From: Chryseobacterium arachidis
Lineage (GTDB): Bacteria; Bacteroidota; Bacteroidia; Flavobacteriales; Weeksellaceae
DNA: 64,000 nt
Direction of reading: 5' to 3'
NCBI RefSeq assembly: GCF_900129245.1
Contig: NZ_FQUT01000004.1
Location: forward strand, 186,001 to 250,000
A program made the translations under genes and the position numbers. This document shows, piece after piece, positions 45,593 through 52,618 of the stretch; within the stretch, counting starts at the first letter, position 1, and the number at the start of each line of letters is the position of its first letter. The notes below the pieces were generated by a model. It was not told the DNA's origin. It searched no databases and saw nothing but the letters and a program-made list of their open reading frames with translations.

Positions 45593-46288
45593 ATGAACAG
45601 AGATTTAAAAAAAGAAAAACAAATTGCCGCTTTAGAAGCTGTAAAATATGTACGAGATCATACAATAATTGGTTTAGGCACCGGCTCTACTGTATATTAT
45701 GCCATAGAAGAAATTGGACAATTAATTAAGCAGGGCCTCCAAATTCAGGCTGTTCCTACCTCCGTCAGTACACAGAAATTGGCAGAATCTTTGGGAATTC
45801 CGCTTATTGATATCAACATGGTCGATAAAATTGATCTCACGATCGACGGTGCAGATGAATTTACAGAAGATTTAAAATTAATAAAAGGCGGCGGCGGTGC
45901 TTTACTTCGGGAAAAAATTGTTGCTTCGATGACTATTGAAGAAATCATTATCGCCGATTCATCGAAAAAAGTAGAAACGCTGGGTAATTTTAAGCTTCCT
46001 ATTGAAGTGATTCCGTTTGCCTCCAATTATGTTAAAAACCAAATCAGCCAATTAGGAGGATTGGGAAATATAAGGTTTATCAAGGATGATATATTTATAA
46101 CCGACGAAGGAAACTATATTATGGATGCAGATTTTGGTCTCATCAAAGATCCTGTTACTTTATCTGATCAACTAAATACTATTGAAGGGATTGTAGGACA
46201 TGGCTTATTCATCAATCTGACCACAAAAATTATTATGGGCAGTAACGACAGCATCATTTCATTTGAAAAAACTCCTGAAAAACAGTAA
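45593..46288 (+). CDS. rpiA: Ribose-5-phosphate isomerase A
   Basis: 231 residues. Diagnostic segments are GLGTGSTVYYAIEEIG, VPTSVSTQKLAESLGIPL, DLTIDGADEFTEDLKLIKGGGGALLREKIVA (with the catalytic aspartate and lysine region) and GIVGHGLFINLTTK. It interconverts ribose-5-phosphate and ribulose-5-phosphate in the pentose phosphate pathway. Ribulose-5-phosphate is also the substrate of the kdsD product elsewhere in this window. Monocistronic as far as visible. Confidence 0.97.
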   Translation: MNRDLKKEKQIAALEAVKYVRDHTIIGLGTGSTVYYAIEEIGQLIKQGLQIQAVPTSVSTQKLAESLGIPLIDINMVDKIDLTIDGADEFTEDLKLIKGGGGALLREKIVASMTIEEIIIADSSKKVETLGNFKLPIEVIPFASNYVKNQISQLGGLGNIRFIKDDIFITDEGNYIMDADFGLIKDPVTLSDQLNTIEGIVGHGLFINLTTKIIMGSNDSIISFEKTPEKQ

Positions 46289-46482
46289 TTATTTTATCTG
46301 AAATTAACTACAGATTAAATCTTCGGCTGAAAAAAAATTGCCCCAATAGATAATTTGAAACCATCATATTTTCAATAATGAGCAATTTACATTGTAGATT
46401 TGTTAAAATTTATTAAATAAAGTTAATATGAATTTGTTTAAAACGAGAAATTATATTTATTTTAGTGCTTTAAAAATTTCTC

Positions 46483-47070
46483 ATGAAAAGATATAATTTA
46501 TTAATTGTACTATTACTACTTATTTTTAACATTACTACAGCTCAAAAAAAGAAAGGTTCACCGGCCGCTGATTTCAGTGCAGTAGGCGAAGCTAAAACTA
46601 AAATTGAAAATACGGTTCCGCTAACGATCAAGCATTTAAAAGAAATCAGCGAAAAAGAAAATGATCCGAACATTCTGTCTAACGGAAAAACCGCTTTAGG
46701 TAAAGAATACGGAAAAGTGGAGCTTGAATGGCGTCTTTACAGAGGGAACATGAACAGCTGTATCCTGAACAACTCGTCAAAAAAAGCTAAAAAATGTATG
46801 GAGTACCACACTTCAATGTTCAGAGGTACTTTAATCAACTATAACAATTATATTACGAACCTTACAAGAAAAAACGGATATCTTGGTGTAGAAGGTGATA
46901 CAAAATTTGAATTTAATCCGGCAGAAATCACCACAAAGCTCAGCGAATCTTTCTTCAACGGAAGCGATGCGGCAAACAGAATGAAAGGAAGCCAGAAAAA
47001 AGAATTCTTAGGACAGACAATGGCTGATGATAATGCACTGACACCTTACAATCAGTTACAAGCACAATAA
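46483..47070 (+). CDS. Secreted protein of unknown function
   Basis: 195 residues with a signal peptide (MKRYNLLIVLLLLIFNITTAQ) and a basic KKKGSP start of the mature protein. It is predicted mostly helical (EAKTKIENTVPLTIKHLKEISEKEN) and has two cysteines (SCILNN, KCMEYH) that could form a disulphide. It ends in a polar QLQAQ. No family recognised. A hairpin terminator follows. Confidence 0.65.
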   Translation: MKRYNLLIVLLLLIFNITTAQKKKGSPAADFSAVGEAKTKIENTVPLTIKHLKEISEKENDPNILSNGKTALGKEYGKVELEWRLYRGNMNSCILNNSSKKAKKCMEYHTSMFRGTLINYNNYITNLTRKNGYLGVEGDTKFEFNPAEITTKLSESFFNGSDAANRMKGSQKKEFLGQTMADDNALTPYNQLQAQ

Positions 47071-47092
47071 TTTATTTTAATTAAATGATATG

Positions 47093-47119
47093 AAATCCTG
47101 CTTTTAAGCGGGATTTTTT
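47093..47119 (+). terminator. Terminator of the secreted-protein gene
   Basis: AATCCTGCTT and AAGCGGGATT (one G-T pair) followed by a T run. Confidence 0.82.
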
Positions 47120-47338
47120 GTTTGTTGATATTCTTATAAACAGATTTCAAGGTTATATCTTCGAATCATAATTAATTTTAAAAAAATTTAATGATCCGTC
47201 TAAAAAACAAAAATCCGGTTGTCATTAAGATATAAACAATCAAATTAAATATCTTATGGAACCAAGACTTAATTATACTAAAAAATAAATTAAGAATTTG
47301 TGGCATAATAACTGATCTTTCTTCTGAAAAGAAGGGAA

Positions 47339-47545
47339 ATGAGTACATTAAAAAAGGGAGATCTGGTAAAGTGGAGATTCAGCAATGGAGAAACCCACGG
47401 AATTATAACACAGATTCATACCAAGGATTTTATTTTCATGAACAGGCAACGTCGCGCTTCGGACGAGAACCCGCAGTATGAAGTTATGAGTGAAAAGACT
47501 GGAAAGAAGGCCGTCCATAAAGCATCTGCGTTAAAAAAATTATAA
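47339..47545 (+). CDS. DUF2945 (TUDOR-like, hypervirulence-associated) small protein
   Basis: 68 residues: LKKGDLVKWRFSNGETHGIITQIH, then YEVMSEKTGKKAVHKASALKKL. This matches the DUF2945 family of small basic SH3/tudor-like proteins. The name 'hypervirulence associated' is inherited from fungal members and says nothing about function here. An AGAAGGG stretch just before the ATG is one of the few good ribosome-binding sites in the window. It is convergent with the next gene. Confidence 0.85.
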   Translation: MSTLKKGDLVKWRFSNGETHGIITQIHTKDFIFMNRQRRASDENPQYEVMSEKTGKKAVHKASALKKL

Positions 47546-47571
47546 AAAAAATGCCACAAACAATTGTGGCA
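47544..47571 (-). terminator. Terminator of the minus-strand membrane protein gene
   Basis: TGCCACAA, ACAA loop, TTGTGGCA: perfect 8-bp stem; on the minus strand a run of eight T follows. Confidence 0.85.
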
Positions 47572-47592
47572 GAATCTTTAAAGTTGATTGAC

Positions 47593-48003
47593 TTATTTAA
47601 TTTTATCATAAATAAATTTGGTAACAATAGCTCCAAACAGATAATAAGCAACAGTCATTACTTTCTTTTCGGTCGTTCCGGCAACAGGAGAATCATCCAA
47701 GCCCATTTTTTGAGGCAGCATTACCGCTCCCAATCCCATGGTAATTCCCGATGCAATATTAAATCCTGTTGTCGCAGTGGTAGCATAATACAGTCCATTG
47801 CTGATGACATCCCCTGCCAGAGTTGCCGCATACAGCTGATCCGGATTGGTAATTTTTGCATCTACTTTATCCAACGCTTTATTTAGCGCCTCCTCGCCCA
47901 CTTTATTAATTTGTGGAACATTGTCAAAATTTTTTCTGATGGTTTCGTGCAGCAGGTTGAGTGCTATGGCACCGCCTAATCCTGCGAGAATTTTTTTGTA
48001 CAT
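47593..48003 (-). CDS. Small membrane-associated protein of unknown function
   Basis: 136 residues. An N-terminal glycine-rich segment (KKILAGLGGAIALNLLHETIRK), a middle one (GLYYATTATTGFNIASGITMGLGAVMLP) and a C-terminal one (VAYYLFGAIVTKFIYDKIK) are hydrophobic, suggesting two or three membrane helices. No motif or family recognised. It is convergent with the DUF2945 gene, another small stress-type gene, and has its own terminator. Confidence 0.6.
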   Translation of the reverse strand: MYKKILAGLGGAIALNLLHETIRKNFDNVPQINKVGEEALNKALDKVDAKITNPDQLYAATLAGDVISNGLYYATTATTGFNIASGITMGLGAVMLPQKMGLDDSPVAGTTEKKVMTVAYYLFGAIVTKFIYDKIK

Positions 48004-48292
48004 ATTATAATGATTTAATGGTGTTGTTAAAATCCTTACATAAATTAAGCCATTAAAAAAAGATGCTCTTGGATCATAAACACGAGATTAAGTAATAATT
48101 ATTTACTTGGGTGAATCACCAAATATAAATTTATTTAATAAAATGTAAATTTTCAAGTAAAAAAATAACTATTTAAACCAAAATATATAAATTTATTAAT
48201 CTATTAAATAATATTTTAGAAATAAAAAATTCCCTTGTTGATGAATAAAAAAATATTGTAATATTGTCTTCAGATTGCAATCTAAAAAATTT

Positions 48293-48621
48293 ATGATTAA
48301 CAATTTAAAAATTATCATTTATAAAAAAATATTCGTAATCGCAGCTTTAGATGTTGCTGGATTAATCAGCGCTAAAACAGCTGAAGTTGAAAACTTAAAA
48401 GTATCTAACAAGAAGATTGAGAAAGTTAAAAGAAATCAGCCTTTCCTTTCTGTGAAGTACAAGTTACTTTCTATGATCCAGAAGGAAATCCTACAGGATC
48501 TCAATGGTTTTTAACTGATACAGAAGGCTTATCTTCGTGTCAAGCTTATCATGAAATGGGATATACAATCTCTATAAATACATTAAAACATGGTTTTAAA
48601 AAAAATATATTTTGTAATTAA
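48293..48621 (+). pseudogene. Frameshifted small exported cysteine-containing peptide gene
   Basis: The frame from ATG 48293 encodes a signal peptide-like segment (YKKIFVIAALDVAGLISAKTAE) and a charged linker (NKKIEKVKRNQPFLS), then turns into unrelated residues and stops at 48514. From TGT 48451 the next frame reads CEVQVTFYDPEGNPTGSQWF and continues to LSSCQAYHEMGYTISINTLKHG, stopping at 48621. A one-base loss near 48441-48451 (CTTTCCTTTC) would join the two. The intact form would be a small secreted protein with two cysteines, a kind I associate with this genus. The end overlaps the GLPGLI start by 32 bases. Confidence 0.6.
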
Positions 48622-49357
48622 TTTTACAATTTTTTTTATACATGGGCTTGCACAACAGCAAGTCCATGTAAAGTATTATCATGTAAGGTCTGCGATTGCA
48701 ACATTAGCGGAAGATCTTTACATTAAAGATAATAATGTTATTTCAATACAAGATTCGGTAATTAACTTTAATACCGCCGGAACCGGTTCAATTTCTGCGA
48801 TTAAGCCAGGAAATAAAATTGTTACAAAAGATTATTACATTTCAAAACTTAATGGCGGGGATATCAAAGATTTCTTTTTTACAGGAAGTTTCAGAGATAC
48901 AGATTATTTCATTCATGATAAGGTTACGAAACCTGTATGGAGTATTGACGAAACCAAGACTAAAAAAATATTAGGGTATAATTGTTTAAAAGCAACCGCA
49001 AATTTTAGAGGTTCAAGCGTAACTGCTTATTTTACCAAAGAATTACCATACTCTGCGGGACCTTTTAAGTTCTTTGGATTACCTGGTTTAATATTAGATG
49101 TGAGAGAGAATGATAAAAATTATAATATGTGGAAAGCTGAAAAAGTAGAGCTTACTGTAGATCCGAAAATCAATTTCACTCCTCAATTCACTAATTATCC
49201 TAAAACTGAAATGAGACAGTTTATTGAAACGAAGGAAGCAAAACAAAATAAAGAAATGGCGGATCTTTTAAGTAAGCTTCCACCTGGCACCCAAATGGAT
49301 ACTCCCGAACCCAAAAACAGACTTGGATTAGAGAAAATTTTTGAATGGGAACGATAA
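48590..49357 (+). CDS. GLPGLI-family exported protein
   Basis: 255 residues with a signal peptide (VLKKIYFVINFTIFFIHGLAQQ). The hallmark GPFKFFGLPGLILDVREND is near residue 165, preceded by VTAYFTKELPYSAGPF. It is more divergent than the two minus-strand copies. It starts inside the end of the broken small peptide gene, so translation of the two may once have been linked. Function of the family is unknown. A terminator follows directly. Confidence 0.87.
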   Translation: MVLKKIYFVINFTIFFIHGLAQQQVHVKYYHVRSAIATLAEDLYIKDNNVISIQDSVINFNTAGTGSISAIKPGNKIVTKDYYISKLNGGDIKDFFFTGSFRDTDYFIHDKVTKPVWSIDETKTKKILGYNCLKATANFRGSSVTAYFTKELPYSAGPFKFFGLPGLILDVRENDKNYNMWKAEKVELTVDPKINFTPQFTNYPKTEMRQFIETKEAKQNKEMADLLSKLPPGTQMDTPEPKNRLGLEKIFEWER

Positions 49358-49360
49358 ATA

Positions 49361-49394
49361 AAAAGGCCGCCTCACTCTTGAGACAGCCTTTTTA
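49361..49394 (+). terminator. Terminator after the GLPGLI gene
   Basis: AAAAGGCCGCCTCA and TGAGACAGCCTTTT pair with small internal mismatches and are followed by a T. Confidence 0.8.
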
Positions 49395-49463
49395 ATTTGC
49401 TGTAATACATTAAAAAATTTGCACAAAAAAGAGTATTACAAAATTGCAATACTCCCAGTTTAG

Positions 49464-49536
<73 letters not shown>

Positions 49537-49574
49537 GTGTATTTTTAGAGTGCCTACCGAAAGCACTTACTTAG
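49537..49574 (-). other. Inter-tRNA spacer with hairpin
   Basis: AGTGC (49549-49553) and GCACT (49563-49567) pair around CTACCGAAA. The same loop with a changed stem recurs in the other spacer at 49758-49795. Confidence 0.5.
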
Positions 49575-49647
<73 letters not shown>

Positions 49648-49684
49648 GTATATTTTTAGAACCTTTACCGAAACGTTATCTTAG

Positions 49685-49757
<73 letters not shown>

Positions 49758-49795
49758 GTATATTTTTAGAGTACTTACCGAAAGTACTTACTTAG
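49758..49795 (-). other. Inter-tRNA spacer with covarying hairpin
   Basis: AGTAC (49770-49774) and GTACT (49784-49788) pair around TTACCGAAA. Compared with the first spacer the stem has changed on both sides while the loop is kept. Confidence 0.5.
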
Positions 49796-49868
<73 letters not shown>

Positions 49869-49879
49869 TTATTGGATTG

Positions 49880-49887
49880 CAAATATA
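49880..49887 (-). promoter_or_regulatory. -7 promoter element of the tRNA-fMet array
   Basis: The minus strand reads TATATTTG, a perfect TAnnTTTG, 11 bases before tRNA copy 4. The transcript would begin only a few bases ahead of the first tRNA. Confidence 0.6.
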
Positions 49888-49957
49888 CGATTATTTTTTA
49901 AAACTCCTAATTTTTCTTTTAAATAAAGGACTTTTATGAAAACTATTTTAATATTCG

Positions 49958-49965
49958 TATCTTTG
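49958..49965 (+). promoter_or_regulatory. -7 promoter element of sua5/tsaC, possible leaderless start
   Basis: TATCTTTG matches TAnnTTTG and ends only 4 bases before the ATG at 49970. Transcription would then begin at or next to the start codon. Confidence 0.45.
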
Positions 49966-49969
49966 TCTT

Positions 49970-50581
49970 ATGGCAAAAATATTAAAAATTTATCCTGAAA
50001 ACCCACAGGAAAACCTTATTAATGAGGTAATTAAAACTTTAAATAATGGCGGATTAATTATTTATCCTTCTGATACAGTTTATGCATTAGGTTGTAATAT
50101 TTTTGACATAAAAGCCATGGAAAAACTGGCTCAGCTGAAAAAAATTAAATTGGAGAAGGCTCAGTTTTCCATTATTTGTAATGATTTAAGCCATCTTTCA
50201 GACTTTACACGACCTATCGACACCTCCACATTCAGATTCCTGAAAAGTCATCTTCCAGGGCCTTTTACTTTTATCCTTGAAGCCAATAAAAGCTTACCCT
50301 TAGCCTATAAAGGAAACAAAACCATTGGTATCCGTGTTCCGGATCATCCGATTCCTCAATTGATTGTTGAAAAATTAGGTCACCCTATCGCTTCGACTTC
50401 CATTAAAGATGATGATGAAGTATTGGAATATTCTACCGATCCCGAATTAATTGCTGAAAAATATGATCATCTGGTGGATATTGTGATCGACTCCGGATAT
50501 GGCGATAATATGGCTTCAACCATCGTAGACCTTACTTCCGGAGAACCTGAAATTATCAGACAGGGAAAAGGAATTATTTAA
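49970..50581 (+). CDS. tsaC: Threonylcarbamoyl-AMP synthase (Sua5/YciO/YrdC family)
   Basis: 203 residues. Core segments are LNNGGLIIYPSDTVYALGCNIFD, KKIKLEKAQFSIICNDLSHLS, FRFLKSHLPGPFTFILEA, KTIGIRVPDHPIPQLIVEKLGHPIASTS and TIVDLTSGEPEIIRQGKG. It makes threonylcarbamoyl-AMP for the t6A37 modification of ANN-reading tRNAs. The length fits the short YciO/TsaC type without the Sua5 C-terminal domain; YciO-type assignment is the alternative. It is next to the initiator tRNA array, transcribed divergently. Confidence 0.85.
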   Translation: MAKILKIYPENPQENLINEVIKTLNNGGLIIYPSDTVYALGCNIFDIKAMEKLAQLKKIKLEKAQFSIICNDLSHLSDFTRPIDTSTFRFLKSHLPGPFTFILEANKSLPLAYKGNKTIGIRVPDHPIPQLIVEKLGHPIASTSIKDDDEVLEYSTDPELIAEKYDHLVDIVIDSGYGDNMASTIVDLTSGEPEIIRQGKGII

Positions 50582-50588
50582 ATCAAAC

Positions 50589-50638
50589 ATCAATAGTGAA
50601 AAGTGAATTGTCGGCGATATAAAGAATTCACTATTGAT
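50589..50638. repeat. Inverted repeat, 12-bp perfect arms
   Basis: ATCAATAGTGAA (50589-50600) and TTCACTATTGAT (50627-50638) enclose 26 bases. Not followed by a T run. It looks like the TAGTGAA-type intergenic repeat common in related genomes, which is from memory. Confidence 0.45.
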
Positions 50639-50684
50639 CATACACAACTCACACTCAAATATTTTTTAAATTTTTATTTTTTTC

Positions 50685-51443
50685 ATGAAAATAGTAACAT
50701 CACCTGCGAAATTAATGAACGTAGAAAACTCAACAGACCTGTTGAAAACCACTACTCCAAAATTCATTGAGCAGGCAGAATTCATACAAACCTATCTAAA
50801 AGAAAAATCACCCAAATATCTTTCCGAACTGATGGAAATTTCGCCGAAACTGGCGGACGAAAACTGGGAAAGAAATCAGAGATGGAAAGGAAAACCTACG
50901 GCGAAAGAGTCGGCTCCGGCAATGTTTGCCTTTACAGGAGAGGTTTACAGAGGACTTGATGCTAAAACATTAGATCAAAATGCAGTAGATTATCTTCAGA
51001 AAAACTACAGAATACTTTCCGGTTTATATGGTTTATTGAGACCGTCTGATAAAGTCATGCTTTACAGGCTGGAAATGGGAAGACCTTTTGAATTTGATGA
51101 ATACAAAAACTTATACGGATTTTGGAAAGAAAGAATTACAGAACATCTTAATTCTGAGCTGAAAAAGAATGAAATTTTATTAAATCTAGGAAGTAACGAA
51201 TATTTTAAAGTAATCGACCGCAAAAAACTGAACCATCCCGTGGTTGATTTTGATTTTTATGAATTGAAAGACGGAAAGCTTAAAACCATCGTTGTTTACA
51301 CCAAACACGCAAGAGGACTGGTTGTAAGATTCTGCGCGGAAAACAATGCTCAGACCTTGGATGACGTAAAAGCTTTCAACTATGAAGGCTACAGAATTGA
51401 TGAAGAAAAATCTACCGATACAAAACTGGTTTTCACAAGATAA
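50685..51443 (+). CDS. yaaA: YaaA-family peroxide stress protein
   Basis: 252 residues. The start MKIVTSPAKLMN, then ELMEISPKLADENWERNQRWK, MFAFTGEVYRGLDAKTL, RILSGLYGLLRPSDKVMLYRLEMG and VVYTKHARGLVVRF are family signatures (UPF0246). In E. coli YaaA lowers free iron and limits DNA damage under peroxide. Its stop is immediately followed by the prmC ATG, so the two are translationally linked. Confidence 0.93.
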   Translation: MKIVTSPAKLMNVENSTDLLKTTTPKFIEQAEFIQTYLKEKSPKYLSELMEISPKLADENWERNQRWKGKPTAKESAPAMFAFTGEVYRGLDAKTLDQNAVDYLQKNYRILSGLYGLLRPSDKVMLYRLEMGRPFEFDEYKNLYGFWKERITEHLNSELKKNEILLNLGSNEYFKVIDRKKLNHPVVDFDFYELKDGKLKTIVVYTKHARGLVVRFCAENNAQTLDDVKAFNYEGYRIDEEKSTDTKLVFTR

Positions 51444-52292
51444 ATGACAATCTCAGAACTAAAAAAATACTTTTCAGCAAATCTTTCGGAAATATATACA
51501 GAGTCCGAAAGCACATTTATCTTTCATATTTTTGCGGAAAATATTTTAGGATTTAATAATATCCAACAGAAACAATTTGCAGAGCACGAAATCAGTGCTG
51601 AAAATGAAAAAAAATTCTATCAGATTATTTCAGAATTACTGACAGGAAAACCTTATCTGCAGATTTTAGGCGAAACAGAATTTTACGGAATGAAAATTTT
51701 TGTAGATGAAAATGTTCTGATTCCCCGTCCTGAGACAGAGGAATTACTGGAGATTGCAATCAACAAAATTAAAAGCTTAAAGTTGGGTATCCAAGGTTTA
51801 AAGATTCTTGACATTGGCACCGGAAGCGGAATCATCCCTTTGGTCTTAAAAAAACATTTTCCACAAGCAGAAGTCACTTCCATTGATTTTTCTGAAAAAG
51901 CATTGGAAACCGCTAAAAGAAACGCAGCATTTCATCAGCTTGACATTAATTTTATCCATGCAGATTATCTGAATTTTAATCTGAACGAACAATTTGATAT
52001 TATTATTTCAAATCCACCATATATCGGCATAGACGAAGAATCGGAAATTGCTGATTCTGTAAAGGATTTTGAGCCTAAAATGGCCTTATTCTCCCCGACT
52101 GCCGATGCTTTAATTTTCTATAAAAAAATAGCAAAAGACTGTAAAACGCATCTTATTCCCAACGGATTATTATTTCTGGAAATTAATCAGAAGTTGGGCA
52201 CTGAAACAGTAGAATTGTATCAGGAATTTTCACATTCGGAACTAATAAAAGACCTCAGTGAAAATGACCGGTTTATTTTCGGGATAAAATAA
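51444..52292 (+). CDS. prmC: Release factor glutamine N5-methyltransferase PrmC
   Basis: 282 residues. The N-terminal helical domain is followed by GKPYLQILGETEFYGMKIFVDENVLIPRPETEELLE, the SAM site ILDIGTGSGIIPLVLKKHFP and the catalytic ISNPPYIG (NPPY). It methylates the GGQ glutamine of RF1 and RF2. It begins directly after the yaaA stop and ends before a terminator. Confidence 0.96.
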   Translation: MTISELKKYFSANLSEIYTESESTFIFHIFAENILGFNNIQQKQFAEHEISAENEKKFYQIISELLTGKPYLQILGETEFYGMKIFVDENVLIPRPETEELLEIAINKIKSLKLGIQGLKILDIGTGSGIIPLVLKKHFPQAEVTSIDFSEKALETAKRNAAFHQLDINFIHADYLNFNLNEQFDIIISNPPYIGIDEESEIADSVKDFEPKMALFSPTADALIFYKKIAKDCKTHLIPNGLLFLEINQKLGTETVELYQEFSHSELIKDLSENDRFIFGIK

Positions 52293-52319
52293 ATTGATTT
52301 TCATTAGAAAAATATTAAA

Positions 52320-52347
52320 ACCGACTTTCTGTAGAGTCGGTTTTTTA
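52320..52347 (+). terminator. Terminator of yaaA-prmC
   Basis: ACCGACT and AGTCGGT with an 8-base loop, followed by six T. Confidence 0.9.
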
Positions 52348-52551
52348 TTTTCAATATTGCTTACATTTTTTCAAATATTTAGATTTTCGTCAAACAATCT
52401 TCACTTTTTGGAGAAGTATTTTCATGTAAACTCAACAGGTTATACGATTAACATAAAATTCATAATAAAACATAACAAATTAACAGACAGTGTTTTACGA
52501 TTTATTTTCAAAATAATATATCAATACAAATATTTAAATAATTTAATTATA

Positions 52552-52575
52552 TATATTTGAGTGTAATCGATTACG
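52552..52575 (+). promoter_or_regulatory. Promoter and palindromic operator of the pectate lyase gene
   Basis: TATATTTG (52552-52559) is a perfect -7 element. The perfect palindrome GTAATCGATTAC (52563-52574), within TGTAATCGATTACG, covers the expected start site. It resembles LacI/GalR-family operators (TGTAAnCGnTTACA). Between the prmC terminator and this site (52348-52551) I see only A+T-rich sequence. Confidence 0.6.
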
Positions 52576-52618
52576 CATTATTGAATAAACTTAAAACCAA
52601 CTAAAAAATTAATAATCT

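Noticed and set aside
47551..47886. 111-codon plus-strand frame
   Set aside because: It begins inside the terminator hairpin and is antisense to the small membrane protein gene; no start signals or motif.
52294..52560. 88-codon frame after prmC
   Set aside because: It starts with TTG, runs through the prmC terminator and is a low-complexity A+T-rich translation.
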